Source of the DNA: Paenibacillus sp. CF384
Lineage (GTDB): Bacteria; Bacillota; Bacilli; Paenibacillales; Paenibacillaceae
NCBI RefSeq assembly: GCF_900106745.1
Contig: NZ_FNNV01000006.1
Location: forward strand, 62,001-126,000
Length of the DNA: 64,000 bases
Reading direction: 5' to 3'
Shown here: positions 35,583 to 44,848 of the stretch, piece after piece
Layout of the letters: the number at the start of each line of letters is the position of its first letter
How positions within the stretch are numbered: position 1 is the stretch's first letter
Program-made: the position numbers and the translations under genes
Notes under the pieces: generated by a model
What the model was told of the DNA's origin: nothing
Database searches by the model: none
Seen by the model: the letters and a program-made list of their open reading frames with translations, nothing else

Positions 35583-37523
35583 TCAGCGAACAGAGCTTTC
35601 ATCATCGTCTTTTGCTAAATAAATCCGTATGGTTGACCCTCGATCGACTCGCGTACCGGCAGCAGGCGACTGTCTGATCACGGTGTCTCCGCTCCCTGCC
35701 GTGGTAAGGGTGAAATTCATATTCAAATCTTCATAGATATCGGAGACGGTCTTACCGATGAGATTCGGCACTTCCACGATCGGTGTCTCCCCGTATTTAT
35801 ACTCCTTGCTCAGCTGATCCTTCCGCGGAGCAACGCCCATGTACGGCAGTGCATCTTCCAAAATGTTGTGTACGATCGGTGCGGCAACGACGCCCCCGAA
35901 TTGAATGCCTTGCGGGTTATCGACTGCGACATAGACCACTATCTTCGGATCGTCCGCCGGAGCGAAGCCGATGAAAGAAACGATGTGCTCGTTCGGAGAA
36001 TAACGGCCGTTAATAACCTTCTGGGCTGTACCTGTCTTGCCGCCGACGCGATAGCCGTCTATGAACGCATTGCGTCCTGTTCCTTTGGCTACGACGCTCT
36101 CAAGCGCTTCTCGCACCTGCTTGCTCGTATTCTCGGATATGACGTTTCGAACGACTTCCGGCTGTACCGTGCTTACGGTATCGCCTGTCTCCGGATTAAT
36201 CCATGATTTGGCGACATGCGGTTTATAAAGTGTACCCCCATTGATCGCTGCCGAAACAGCCGTGATCTGTTGGATCGGTGTAACCGACACCCCTTGACCG
36301 AATGCAGTAGTCGCAAGCTCTACGGGTCCGACCTGGCTCATTTTGAACATGATACCGTTCTCCTCGCCGCCGAGGTCAATGCCGGTCTTCTTACCGAAGC
36401 CGAAGTTCTTAATATAATCGAACAGCTTCTCTTTGCCAAGTCTGTTACCGAGCGCAACGAAGCCCGGGTTACACGAATTTTGTACGACTTCGAGGAAGGT
36501 CTGGCTGCCGTGGCCGCCTTTCTTCCAGCAGCGCAGCCTTGCCCCGCCAATTTCAACTGCACCCGGATCAAAGAAATGCTCACTTGTGAGATTGACCTTC
36601 TTCTCTTCCAAAGCAGCTGCCAGCGTAATAATTTTGAAAGTGGACCCCGGCTCATACGTCATCCAAATCGGCAAATTGCGATTGTAGATGGCCGGATCAA
36701 CATCGCGATATTTGTCCGGTTCGTAGGTTGGCCTGCTGGCCATTCCGAGAATCTCTCCGTTCGTAGGGTCCATGGCGATGGCAATGATGTCATCGGCCTG
36801 GAATTTGACCATGGCTTGGTCAAGCTCCCGTTCCATGATCGTTTGAATCTGCTTGTCTATCGTCAGTTCTAGATTAAGTCCGTCTTTGGGCTCCAAATAC
36901 GTATCGCCTGAACCGGGCATTTGCTTGCCCCCGGCCGTCGATAAGAAGGAAATATTCCCATTGATGCCTTCCAGCATATCGTCATATTTGGCTTCTATTC
37001 CGGTTAAGCCTTGATTATCAATACCGGTAAATCCGAGCACATGCGAAGCGAAGCTTCCAAGTGGATAGTAGCGTTTGTTATCTTCGGCTACCACAATGCC
37101 AGGTAAATTCAGATCCCGAATTTGCTGCGCCTTCTCCGTCGTGATCTTGCGTCCGCCGGGTTTAAGACTAACAATCATCTGCTTCTTCTTGATCGTGGTA
37201 TAGATAACATCCTCCGACATATCCAGTACGCCGGCAAGCTGAGCGGCAGTCGACTTTGCATCCTTGATTTGCGCGGGAATCGCCATCACGGTAGGCGAGC
37301 TTATATTATACGCAAGCATCGTGCCGTTTCGGTCCAAAATCTCGCCCCGCTTCGCCGAGAACGGAATTTCCCTGCGCCAGGAATCCTCCGCTTTGGCTGC
37401 CAGCTCCTCGCCTTTCCACAGCTGTACATATCCCAGACGTCCTGCAAGCAGCAAGAATGCAAGAATGCCAATAAGAAGCGCCGTAAACAGCCTGCGCCTG
37501 ATCGTCACACTCGAAACTTTCAC
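35583..37523 (-). CDS. spoVD: SpoVD, sporulation-specific class B penicillin-binding protein
   Basis: The 646-aa transpeptidase has an N-terminal transmembrane helix (about residues 10-30), a dimerisation domain, active-site motifs STFK, the SxN motif SCN (VQNSCNPGF) and KTGTAQK, and one PASTA domain at the C-terminus (about residues 580-640). One PASTA domain and the position after pbpB identify it as SpoVD, the cortex partner of SpoVE. The Cys in the SxN motif is the residue StoA-type thioredoxins are thought to regulate in B. subtilis SpoVD. The start is GTG 37523 after a GGAGGGG site. Confidence 0.93.
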   Translation of the reverse strand: MKVSSVTIRRRLFTALLIGILAFLLLAGRLGYVQLWKGEELAAKAEDSWRREIPFSAKRGEILDRNGTMLAYNISSPTVMAIPAQIKDAKSTAAQLAGVLDMSEDVIYTTIKKKQMIVSLKPGGRKITTEKAQQIRDLNLPGIVVAEDNKRYYPLGSFASHVLGFTGIDNQGLTGIEAKYDDMLEGINGNISFLSTAGGKQMPGSGDTYLEPKDGLNLELTIDKQIQTIMERELDQAMVKFQADDIIAIAMDPTNGEILGMASRPTYEPDKYRDVDPAIYNRNLPIWMTYEPGSTFKIITLAAALEEKKVNLTSEHFFDPGAVEIGGARLRCWKKGGHGSQTFLEVVQNSCNPGFVALGNRLGKEKLFDYIKNFGFGKKTGIDLGGEENGIMFKMSQVGPVELATTAFGQGVSVTPIQQITAVSAAINGGTLYKPHVAKSWINPETGDTVSTVQPEVVRNVISENTSKQVREALESVVAKGTGRNAFIDGYRVGGKTGTAQKVINGRYSPNEHIVSFIGFAPADDPKIVVYVAVDNPQGIQFGGVVAAPIVHNILEDALPYMGVAPRKDQLSKEYKYGETPIVEVPNLIGKTVSDIYEDLNMNFTLTTAGSGDTVIRQSPAAGTRVDRGSTIRIYLAKDDDESSVR

Positions 37524-37618
37524 TTAACATCCCCTCCGAATAGCTCGTAAAACGGGAACGTTCGTCCAACCGTTTCCTAATCCAAGCCTATTCAAAGAAA
37601 AAGGGGGTTAGAACAAGC

Positions 37619-39847
37619 CTATCCCCCAGAAGTAGTACCCGATTTGCTGTTGTCTGTTGCTTCTTTTGTCGCATCCTCGCCTTCGCCTGACTGCGTGGAG
37701 ACTTGCAACGCCGGCGGTGACAGAACAAGCTTAAGAACTTTGTTCTCTCCCTGCTTCGCCAAGGATTGCGAGGTTACGAAACCTTCTCCTGTCGTCATCA
37801 CGCGGATCTGCAGAATCGAGCACATCTCCATCGCGTCACGAAGCGATAAGCCTTTCATATTCGGAATCGGCAGCTTCGTTCTCTCTTCGGTTAAGAGATA
37901 AATCCGTTGATCCGGACCGACGGACGTGCCCGCCTTCGGAATTTGCTGCAGGACGGTTTTCCCTTTACCGACCACTTCGTAATTGAGCTTACTCGATTTC
38001 AATTTATTGGTCGCAACCGTTAAATCCAGCTTATTCAAGTTCGGAATTTCGACGGTTTGCTCTTGGTTCGGCGTGTTTGAAGCGGTTGTTTTCACTTTGG
38101 TAACGGGATCGACATCCATATGGCGAAGACTTTGTTGCACGATCTTCTTGAATACAGGTGCCATAACCGTACCGCCGGACGCTAACCGATCATTCGGTTC
38201 ATCCATGACGAGGTAAAGGACGATCTTCGGATTGCCCACCGGCGCGAAACCAATGAAAGAGATCACGTATTTGTCTTCCGCATAATGGCCGTTGACAACC
38301 TTCTGAGCCGTACCTGTTTTGCCCGCTACACGGTAGCCTTCGATATAGGCTCTGCGACCGGAACCAATCTCTTGGTCAGACACGACTTGCTCCAGGTATT
38401 CATCCACTTTCTTAGCCGTTTGTTCCGTGATTACTTGACGAACAACCTGCGGTTTGATCACTTCAACTTTCTTCGAGACTGGATCTTGTATTTCCTTGAC
38501 CAGATGCGGTACGAGCAGCTTACCGCCATTGGCTACAGCAGCTACAGCTGCAACCTGTTGAATCGGAGTTACTTGAACACCGCCTTGCCCAAAGGCCGCA
38601 GCAGCTATATCCCTCGGATACTTAAATTGAACAAGTCCTGGCAGCTCTCCTGACAACTCAATGCCTGTTTTTTGATTAAATCCAAACTTGTTGATATAGT
38701 CTCTGAGCTTATCTGCCTTTAGCCCTTCATAGCCCAGCTTTACGAATTCTACGTTGCTGGAGCGTTTTAACCCTTCCAAATAGGTGATGGTTCCCCAGCC
38801 TTCTCTGTTTATGTCATGGATCGTGCCGCCGGGTACTTTAATAGCACCGGATTTGTAGGTCGTATCCGGGTTAAACATTCCTTCCTGAACAGCACCCGCG
38901 AGCGTCACAATCTTAAACGTCGAACCAGGTTCGTACAGGGACTTAATGGAATGATCGTAAAAGTTCTCTTGCGGTGCAGTCCAGTACATGTTCGGGTTAA
39001 AATTGGGCAAATTCGCCATTCCGAGAATTTCCATCGTTTGCGGGTCAGCCGCAATCGCGGTGATGCTCTTCGGCTTATATTGATCATACGTTTCTTTAAT
39101 TGCTTCTTCGATGTAGTGCTGAATTTCAATATCAATGGTCAACTTTACATTTTTACCGTCCACGGAAGGTTTAAAGCTGACGGTTCCATCCTCCAGAATG
39201 ACACCATTGCCATCACGCTCGTATTTGATCGCACCTTCAGTACCTTTCAACTGCTCATCCAGCGAGGCTTCAAGCCCCATTATAGCCTTGCCTTCTTTGT
39301 TCTCATAACCAAGAATATGCGAGGCCAAGCTGCCTTTAGGGTAGGAACGCTTCTGTTGATCAATCAAGTAGATGCCTACATCCTTATGGCCGGTTTGTTC
39401 CACGAGCTGGTCTCGGAAACGGAGAATCCGATCCGCAACCGACTTGTCAATCTTCCAGCCTTCTTTGCGCACCTCGCGCTGCTGATAGTATTCGCCGTTC
39501 TTTTGTTTGGCCTCGACAATTTCACGCAGCGTAATCTGCGATTTGCCAAGTACGCCGCTAAGCTTGTTAATGATGACATTTTCCAGCTTCAAGTCATGAA
39601 TGACCTTCGGATTAACCGCGACGGTATAGGCCGCAACATCCATGGCAAGTACATTACCGTCCCGATCCGAAATCGTACCGCGAACCGGAATAAGCTTCTC
39701 CGATTTCGACCATACGTCCCTGGCTTTCTCCGACCAGAAGTCGGCATTCACAACTTGAACCCAATAGATTCGGCCAACCAATAAAAGAAAAAGGAGGGTG
39801 ATAAACCCTCCGACCAACAATGTTCGTATTCGTATCCGTTTTGTCAT
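37619..39847 (-). CDS. pbpB: PBP2B-type division transpeptidase with two PASTA domains
   Basis: This is the septal class B penicillin-binding protein. The 742-aa protein has one transmembrane helix (about residues 8-28), dimerisation domain, active-site motifs STFK, SSN (RSSNVEF) and KTGTAQK, and two PASTA domains (about residues 600-660 and 665-725) followed by a Ser/Thr-rich tail. It follows ftsL by nine bases. ATG 39847 has an AGGTGG site; a GTG nine bases upstream is less likely. Confidence 0.95.
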   Translation of the reverse strand: MTKRIRIRTLLVGGFITLLFLLLVGRIYWVQVVNADFWSEKARDVWSKSEKLIPVRGTISDRDGNVLAMDVAAYTVAVNPKVIHDLKLENVIINKLSGVLGKSQITLREIVEAKQKNGEYYQQREVRKEGWKIDKSVADRILRFRDQLVEQTGHKDVGIYLIDQQKRSYPKGSLASHILGYENKEGKAIMGLEASLDEQLKGTEGAIKYERDGNGVILEDGTVSFKPSVDGKNVKLTIDIEIQHYIEEAIKETYDQYKPKSITAIAADPQTMEILGMANLPNFNPNMYWTAPQENFYDHSIKSLYEPGSTFKIVTLAGAVQEGMFNPDTTYKSGAIKVPGGTIHDINREGWGTITYLEGLKRSSNVEFVKLGYEGLKADKLRDYINKFGFNQKTGIELSGELPGLVQFKYPRDIAAAAFGQGGVQVTPIQQVAAVAAVANGGKLLVPHLVKEIQDPVSKKVEVIKPQVVRQVITEQTAKKVDEYLEQVVSDQEIGSGRRAYIEGYRVAGKTGTAQKVVNGHYAEDKYVISFIGFAPVGNPKIVLYLVMDEPNDRLASGGTVMAPVFKKIVQQSLRHMDVDPVTKVKTTASNTPNQEQTVEIPNLNKLDLTVATNKLKSSKLNYEVVGKGKTVLQQIPKAGTSVGPDQRIYLLTEERTKLPIPNMKGLSLRDAMEMCSILQIRVMTTGEGFVTSQSLAKQGENKVLKLVLSPPALQVSTQSGEGEDATKEATDNSKSGTTSGG

Positions 39848-39856
39848 AGCTGCCAC

Positions 39857-40258
39857 CTATTTCTTCCCACTTGCATTCGTTGCTTTTGGTTCCGCCACAC
39901 TGACTTTGATCGGATTATCATCCGGCTCCAAGCCATCTTCCGCTGCTTTCTTCCGAATACTAGCCGGGTCATTTGCTTTCTCGTATTCAGATGTCAAGAA
40001 AGCGACCTCCTCGGTCAACTTCTCATGCTGCTTCGTCAATTGCTTGATTTCAAGCTCCATCTGATAGATTTGCGCATAGCGGAAAATCACGACGAAAGCT
40101 ACAACCACACAAACGAGAATCGTAAACATGTACAGCAGTTTCTCCTGCACCGGCAGCGACTTCCGTTTGATGACGACTTTTTTGGTCTCGCGGAACTGCG
40201 GCCGCTGCTCCGGCTTTCGCTTGGGCTGCATCGCCAGATTCCCATTCACATATGCCAT
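39857..40258 (-). CDS. ftsL: FtsL, divisome coiled-coil membrane protein
   Basis: A 133-aa bitopic protein: basic cytoplasmic N-terminus, a transmembrane helix (about residues 40-62) and a leucine-zipper-like extracytoplasmic coiled coil (IYQMELEIKQLTKQHEKLTEEV). It complexes with DivIB and DivIC and activates PBP2B and FtsW. The call rests on topology and position between rsmH and pbpB, as FtsL sequences diverge. Confidence 0.9.
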   Translation of the reverse strand: MAYVNGNLAMQPKRKPEQRPQFRETKKVVIKRKSLPVQEKLLYMFTILVCVVVAFVVIFRYAQIYQMELEIKQLTKQHEKLTEEVAFLTSEYEKANDPASIRKKAAEDGLEPDDNPIKVSVAEPKATNASGKK

Positions 40259-40325
40259 TGCTATTCCCTCTCCCCTTCTCTGTTACTATTTCATCTTCAT
40301 CTATGGTGTGTTGTCTTCTATGCGA

Positions 40326-41258
40326 TTATAATTTCTCGGCAACGCGCAGCTTCGCTGAACGTGATCTCTTATTCTGCTCCAGTTCCTCTTCACTAGGAAG
40401 AATCGGCTTGCGATTCACTAACTTAAGCTTGCCGCCTCCGCCGCAAACACACATCGGGAAGTCGGTTGGACAGGTGCATTTTTCAACAAATTTCGCAAAC
40501 AGCTGCTTGCAAATGCGGTCTTCCAGGGAATGAAACGTAATGACAGAAGCTCGTCCTCCGGCATTCAATACGTCTATCGTCTGTTCAAGACCTTCCTCTT
40601 CTGCACCAAGCTCATCGTTAACCGCAATGCGCAGCGCTTGAAACGTACGCTTGGCGGGATGCGGGCCAGTCCGCCTTGCAGCGGCAGGAATACCTGATTT
40701 AATGATCTCAACCAGCTCACCGGTCGTATCGATTCGCTTCTGCTCTCTGGCAGCTACGATTTTACGAGCGATTGATCTGGCAAAACGTTCTTCACCGTAG
40801 TTCGTAATGATACGGGAGATTTCACGTTCGTCCCATGTATTGACAATATCATCTGCTGTCAGCATGCCGTCTTGATCCATCCGCATATCAAGCGGCGCAT
40901 CATGATTGTAGCTAAAGCCGCGTTCGCCTTCATCAAGCTGCGGGCTGGAAACGCCCAGATCGAACAATACGCCGTCTACACCGGAAATGCCCAAATCCTT
41001 CAGCACATGCGCTAAATAACGAAAGTTGCTTTTGACCAGCGTGACACGATCCATGTAAGCGGACAGCCTGACGCGCGCGTTATCGAGTGCCCAGTCGTCC
41101 TGATCTAATGCGATAAGTCGTCCCTTAGGTCCAAGCCTGGATGCGATAAGCTCGCTGTGACCTGCTCCTCCGAGTGTACAATCCACGTAGATGCCGTCCG
41201 GTTTAATGGCAAGTCCATCTACTGCTTCTTCTTTCAATACCGTGATGTGTTGAAACAT
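40326..41258 (-). CDS. rsmH: 16S rRNA (cytosine-1402-N4)-methyltransferase
   Basis: RsmH (MraW) methylates C1402 in the 16S rRNA P site. The 310-aa protein has the SAM-binding [39 protein letters not shown] and [18 protein letters not shown] segments. It is the second gene of the dcw cluster, after mraZ. Confidence 0.96.
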   Translation of the reverse strand: MFQHITVLKEEAVDGLAIKPDGIYVDCTLGGAGHSELIASRLGPKGRLIALDQDDWALDNARVRLSAYMDRVTLVKSNFRYLAHVLKDLGISGVDGVLFDLGVSSPQLDEGERGFSYNHDAPLDMRMDQDGMLTADDIVNTWDEREISRIITNYGEERFARSIARKIVAAREQKRIDTTGELVEIIKSGIPAAARRTGPHPAKRTFQALRIAVNDELGAEEEGLEQTIDVLNAGGRASVITFHSLEDRICKQLFAKFVEKCTCPTDFPMCVCGGGGKLKLVNRKPILPSEEELEQNKRSRSAKLRVAEKL

Positions 41259-41315
41259 GCTGTAATCCTCCCTGCTCTAAACCCCTCGCTCATCCTTACT
41301 GATTGGGCAAGCGAG

Positions 41316-41753
41316 CTAAAAATTAAAATCAAAATCAACAAGTTTCTCTGCAATATCATTGAAGGTCTCTTCGGATTGCTTGAAATAGCTCTCCCAGATC
41401 GGTTTGCTCCAAATCTCTACGCGGTTCGAAACGCCAAGCACAATGCAGTCCTTGTCTAGTTTGGCATATTCGCACAGCGTATTCGGTAAGTTTACCCTTC
41501 CCTGTTTGTCGAGCTCGCATTCCGTTGCGCCCGAGAAGAAAAACCGAGAGAACGCACGTGCATCCGACTTCATCATGGGCAGCGATTTCAGCTTCTGTTC
41601 AAGCAAGCTCCACTCGCTTTGCGGATAAACAAACAAACAGTTATCAAGTCCACGCGTGACAACGAAGTGGTCTCCGAGTTGTTCGCGGAATTTAGCCGGG
41701 ATAATGATGCGGCCTTTCTCGTCAATGCTATGCTGATGTTCGCCCATAAACAT
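41316..41753 (-). CDS. mraZ: MraZ, dcw-cluster transcriptional regulator
   Basis: A 145-aa protein with two AbrB-like repeats, each with a DxKGR-type core ([15 protein letters not shown] and [10 protein letters not shown]). MraZ binds its own promoter region at repeated TGG boxes and controls the dcw operon. The start [15 protein letters not shown] matches the family; ATG 41753 has a GGAG site, whereas longer in-frame forms would run through the operator. Operator-like repeats lie immediately upstream (41771-41807). Confidence 0.95.
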   Translation of the reverse strand: MFMGEHQHSIDEKGRIIIPAKFREQLGDHFVVTRGLDNCLFVYPQSEWSLLEQKLKSLPMMKSDARAFSRFFFSGATECELDKQGRVNLPNTLCEYAKLDKDCIVLGVSNRVEIWSKPIWESYFKQSEETFNDIAEKLVDFDFNF

Positions 41754-41770
41754 TGAACCGCTCCACCCCT

Positions 41771-41807
41771 TCCCCCAAATCCTCCACTTAACCCCACTTT
41801 CCACCAC
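41771..41807 (-). promoter_or_regulatory. MraZ operator: four TGG boxes with exact 10-bp spacing
   Basis: Read on the minus strand, GTGGTG, GTGGGG, GTGGAG and TGGGGG begin at 41807, 41797, 41787 and 41777, exactly ten bases apart, with AT-rich sequence between. MraZ boxes in other bacteria are TGGGN-type direct repeats at 10-base intervals, so the four copies fit an autoregulatory site between promoter and start codon. Confidence 0.75.
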
Positions 41808-41839
41808 TAAGGTTGAACTATTCGCCACCAACCATTGAA

Positions 41840-41862
41840 ATCCTGCTCCTTTAGCAGGATTT
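41840..41862. repeat. Perfect inverted repeat in the mraZ leader
   Basis: AATCCTGCT and AGCAGGATT are perfect 9-base arms around CCTTT. On the plus strand it is followed by TAATAAAA, not a T tract. It lies between the MraZ operator and the upstream divergent small gene. It could be an RNA hairpin or a protein site. Confidence 0.7.
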
Positions 41863-41975
41863 AATAAAATAATTCATGGGATTAACCTTGTAACGATTTT
41901 GAAACTTTTTAGTGCTTTGGATCGTGTACACTAGAAAAGAAATGCTGGATGAATCATACATAAGGGGGCCTGCCT

Positions 41976-42263
41976 GTGACCGGCACTTCCGCCTTGACCT
42001 ATAAAATCAAGCTTCTTCGCAAGGTCGAGCTGCTTTGTTATCAAGTAACGCATTATTTACTTCGCAGTGAGGAACAAGCAGCGGCTGCCAGCGAGGAAGC
42101 ACTGACCGCTCTATTCCGCAACCCCATCTTCTTGGAAGCTTCCGAGGAGGAACGCTCTGCGATCGCTAGGAAAACCGCCATAACTGTTGCCCTTCAGCAT
42201 GCTGCGGGCAGCAGCCAAACACGGCAAAAAGAGCTGACACCACACGCCGCCGGGGACATGTGA
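41976..42263 (+). CDS. Small hypothetical protein, divergent from mraZ
   Basis: I do not recognise this 95-aa protein. It starts at GTG 41976 after an AAGGGGG site. The sequence is mostly helical, with an amphipathic N-terminal half (KIKLLRKVELLCYQVTHYLL), an Ala/Glu-rich middle and a short polar tail; there is no membrane segment or known motif. It is transcribed away from mraZ and converges with the DUF4349 gene. Coding status rests on the start region and helical composition, so confidence is moderate. Confidence 0.6.
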   Translation: MTGTSALTYKIKLLRKVELLCYQVTHYLLRSEEQAAAASEEALTALFRNPIFLEASEEERSAIARKTAITVALQHAAGSSQTRQKELTPHAAGDM

Positions 42264-42293
42264 TGCAGCTCTTTGGTTTGCTTCCTAGGACTA

Positions 42294-43382
42294 CTAAACG
42301 TCTGATTCCTCTTTATTCGGTTCCGCAGTCTCAGTCGCCGGGACTTTTAGTGTGCCGGCTGCCTGATGCGAATGACGCTTACGCCGGTTGCTTCGGTAAG
42401 CCAAATAAGAAGGAATACCTACGATTGCAGCCAACGCCAATACCGGTAAAGCCCCTGCAATGAATATAAATACGCCTTGAATGAACGCGTATACCACATT
42501 CGTGCTGCCTGACATGGCATCCGTAATTCGAGCAAGGAACCCCTGTTCCTCTTCATCTTTAGCCTTTAGAGGCTCCAGCAGCTGATACATCCTCAGATCG
42601 ATGGTGGAGTATTCCACGTTTTTGTCCAAATACCGAATGCGCCCTTTAATCCGTTCGATCTCCGTTTGCACTTCGCCGAGCTGGTTTGAGATTTGCAGCA
42701 GATCCGTCGTCTTCGTCGCTTTCTCCATGAATGCAGTCAAACGGGCTTCAACCACTTGGCGAGCCTTCAGCCTTGCCTCCATATCGACGTATTCCTCCGT
42801 CACATCCGTTCCTTGTGCACTGCTCTCGAAGCCTTCGTGTTTGATCTTCTCCAGCTCGCTGATGAATGTATCGAATCCGGCAGCCGGTACCTTAATGGTA
42901 TAGGTCCCGCCCAGCTCGGAGGTTGTCTTCTTATCCGAGAAGGAGAGCAGATACCCGCCTGACAAATGAATCAAATTGCGCAGCGAGGTTTGAGCTTTGC
43001 CGTAGTCTTCAACCTCCATGTTCACGTTCGCTTTATAAATGATCTTCCGAGTGAAGCTGGACTCGCCATCCGGAATATTGCTGCCCGTGTCGCTCATCCC
43101 CGCTGCAGGCGGCTCTTCGGCGCTTTCAGCTGTATTTGCACTTGAGTTTGAGGACGACGTGGTCATTTCGGTATCGCCGTCTGCCATCGGCGCCGCTGCC
43201 TCCGTGCTGGCCGCAGCATTATCGCTAGTTGCGCTGCCTGCATACCCGTCGCTCTTCGCATTCTGATCGCTGTTGCTCGAAGAGCAACCCGCCAACATCC
43301 ATACCATGACTGCAATGCCAACCAGCATAAACCATCTGACGCTTCTCTTTTTTGTTGCGCCTCCGCCATGAAGCATGTTCAT
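42294..43382 (-). CDS. DUF4349-domain lipoprotein
   Basis: The 362-aa protein has a lipoprotein signal with lipobox LAGC (Cys about residue 33), a long Ser/Ala/Asp-rich linker, the DUF4349 domain (about residues 105-290: IIYKANVNMEVEDYGKAQ, GTYTIKVPAAGFD, coiled-coil QISNQLGEVQTEIERIKGRIRYLD), then a transmembrane helix (about residues 298-325) and a basic cytoplasmic tail. It is attached at both ends, outside by lipid and through the membrane at the C-terminus. Function is unknown. ATG 43382 has a GGGGG site. Confidence 0.82.
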   Translation of the reverse strand: MNMLHGGGATKKRSVRWFMLVGIAVMVWMLAGCSSSNSDQNAKSDGYAGSATSDNAAASTEAAAPMADGDTEMTTSSSNSSANTAESAEEPPAAGMSDTGSNIPDGESSFTRKIIYKANVNMEVEDYGKAQTSLRNLIHLSGGYLLSFSDKKTTSELGGTYTIKVPAAGFDTFISELEKIKHEGFESSAQGTDVTEEYVDMEARLKARQVVEARLTAFMEKATKTTDLLQISNQLGEVQTEIERIKGRIRYLDKNVEYSTIDLRMYQLLEPLKAKDEEEQGFLARITDAMSGSTNVVYAFIQGVFIFIAGALPVLALAAIVGIPSYLAYRSNRRKRHSHQAAGTLKVPATETAEPNKEESDV

Positions 43383-43466
43383 GAGACAACCCCCACTTTT
43401 CTTTGTCATTTGATCGACCTACCTATCAAACGTTGGGAGAAAGCCAGAAGTTGCATATTGTGGGAG

Positions 43467-43516
43467 AAAAAAGACGCATGAACCGGTTCCGATTGGAACT
43501 CATGTTCATGCGTCTT
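43467..43516 (-). terminator. Rho-independent terminator of ahcY
   Basis: AAGACGCATGAAC and GTTCATGCGTCTT arms with inner GTTCC / GGAAC around AATC, followed by six Ts on the minus strand, just after the ahcY stop codon. Confidence 0.93.
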
Positions 43517-43532
43517 CTACTACTGAAATGTA

Positions 43533-44801
43533 TTAATGCTCTTGCCAGCTGTCCAGATAGGCCTTCTGCTCATCCGATAGCTTGTCGATGCCCGTACCGA
43601 TCGCTTCAAGCTTGTAGCGGGCTACTTGCTCATCCAGCGCGTAAGGAACGTTTACGACTTTCTTGCCGATGCTGTTATAGTTGTCGTTCACATATTTAAG
43701 CGACATCGCTTGCAGAGCAAACGTCATATCCATGATTTCCGCTGGGTGGCCATCGCCTGCTGCCAAGTTGACCAAACGACCTTCTGCCAGCAAATAAATG
43801 CTGCGGCCGTCTTTCAATTGGTATTCTTCAATGTTGCGGCGTACTGTACGCTTGCCATTGGAAAGTGCGTCAAGCTCAGGTTTGTTCACTTCTACGTCAA
43901 AGTGACCGGCATTGGACAGAAGCGCGCCATTCTTCATCACTTCGAAATGCTCGCCCCGAATGACATCTTTGTTGCCCGTTACGGTAACGAAGAAGTCGCC
44001 TAGCTTAGCCGCTTCAATCATCGGAAGGACTGTGAAACCATCCATGTAAGCCTCTACTGCACGGATTGCATCGATCTCCGTTACGATAACTTGCGCGCCA
44101 AGACCTTTCGCACGCATCGCTACCCCTTTACCGCACCAGCCATAACCTGCAACAACGACTGTTTTGCCGGCTACGACAAGGTTTGTCGTCCGGTTGATAC
44201 CGTCGAATACGGATTGGCCTGTGCCATAACGGTTATCGAACAAGTATTTACAGAACGCATCATTCACGGCAACCATCGGGAAGTTCAGTGAACCATCCTT
44301 CTCCATCGCTTTAAGACGCAGAATACCTGTCGTTGTTTCTTCCGCACCGCCGCGAATATTCTCCATAAGGTCAGGGCGTTCAGCGTGGAGGATCGAGACG
44401 AAATCGCCGCCGTCGTCGATAATTAGGTCTGGTTTCGTTTCAAGCGCCTTAACTAGCAGAGACTTGTATTCTGCCGGCTCCGGATTGTATTTGGCAAACA
44501 CGGTGATGCCGTCTTCAACGAGCGCCGCACATACATCGTCTTGCGTGGACAGCGGGTTGCTGCCTGTAATCGTGACTTCCGCGCCACCGGCTTGAACGAC
44601 TTTAGCCAAGTAGGCTGTTTTGGCCTCCAAGTGAAGGGAGATCGCAACCTTCAGTCCTTTAAAAGGCTGCTCCTTCTCGAACTGCTCGCGGATTCGATTC
44701 AGGACAGGCATATGGGCTGCAACCCAATCAATTTTCAAGTGTCCTTCCGGCGCAAGCGCCATATCACGTACGATACTGTTCTGCTTCGCATTAACGGTCA
44801 T
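43533..44801 (-). CDS. ahcY: Adenosylhomocysteinase
   Basis: AhcY hydrolyses S-adenosylhomocysteine to adenosine and homocysteine, recycling the product of SAM-dependent methylation. The 422-aa protein has the NAD-binding glycine-rich loop VVVAGYGWCGKGVAMRAKGLGA, the NDAFCKYLFDNRYGTGQS segment and the C-terminal KLDP-type region; it lacks the extra insert of some longer bacterial forms. It lies 47 bases after bshC, probably in one operon, and near rsmH, a methyltransferase. No SAM riboswitch is visible upstream. Confidence 0.93.
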   Translation of the reverse strand: MTVNAKQNSIVRDMALAPEGHLKIDWVAAHMPVLNRIREQFEKEQPFKGLKVAISLHLEAKTAYLAKVVQAGGAEVTITGSNPLSTQDDVCAALVEDGITVFAKYNPEPAEYKSLLVKALETKPDLIIDDGGDFVSILHAERPDLMENIRGGAEETTTGILRLKAMEKDGSLNFPMVAVNDAFCKYLFDNRYGTGQSVFDGINRTTNLVVAGKTVVVAGYGWCGKGVAMRAKGLGAQVIVTEIDAIRAVEAYMDGFTVLPMIEAAKLGDFFVTVTGNKDVIRGEHFEVMKNGALLSNAGHFDVEVNKPELDALSNGKRTVRRNIEEYQLKDGRSIYLLAEGRLVNLAAGDGHPAEIMDMTFALQAMSLKYVNDNYNSIGKKVVNVPYALDEQVARYKLEAIGTGIDKLSDEQKAYLDSWQEH

Positions 44802-44848
44802 TGTTCTTCAGCACCCTTTCTTCTACGTTCTAGTTGTCGGTCCTTGCA

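Noticed and set aside
38816..39784. Long plus-strand frame of 322 codons opposite pbpB
   Set aside because: It is antisense to a conserved PBP with intact motifs and has no ribosome binding site.
19363..41831. murC as part of this dcw cluster
   Set aside because: All Mur ligases here are accounted for as MurD, MurE and MurF by motif; MurC must be encoded elsewhere.
44802..44848. S-box upstream of ahcY
   Set aside because: The gap to bshC is only 47 bases.
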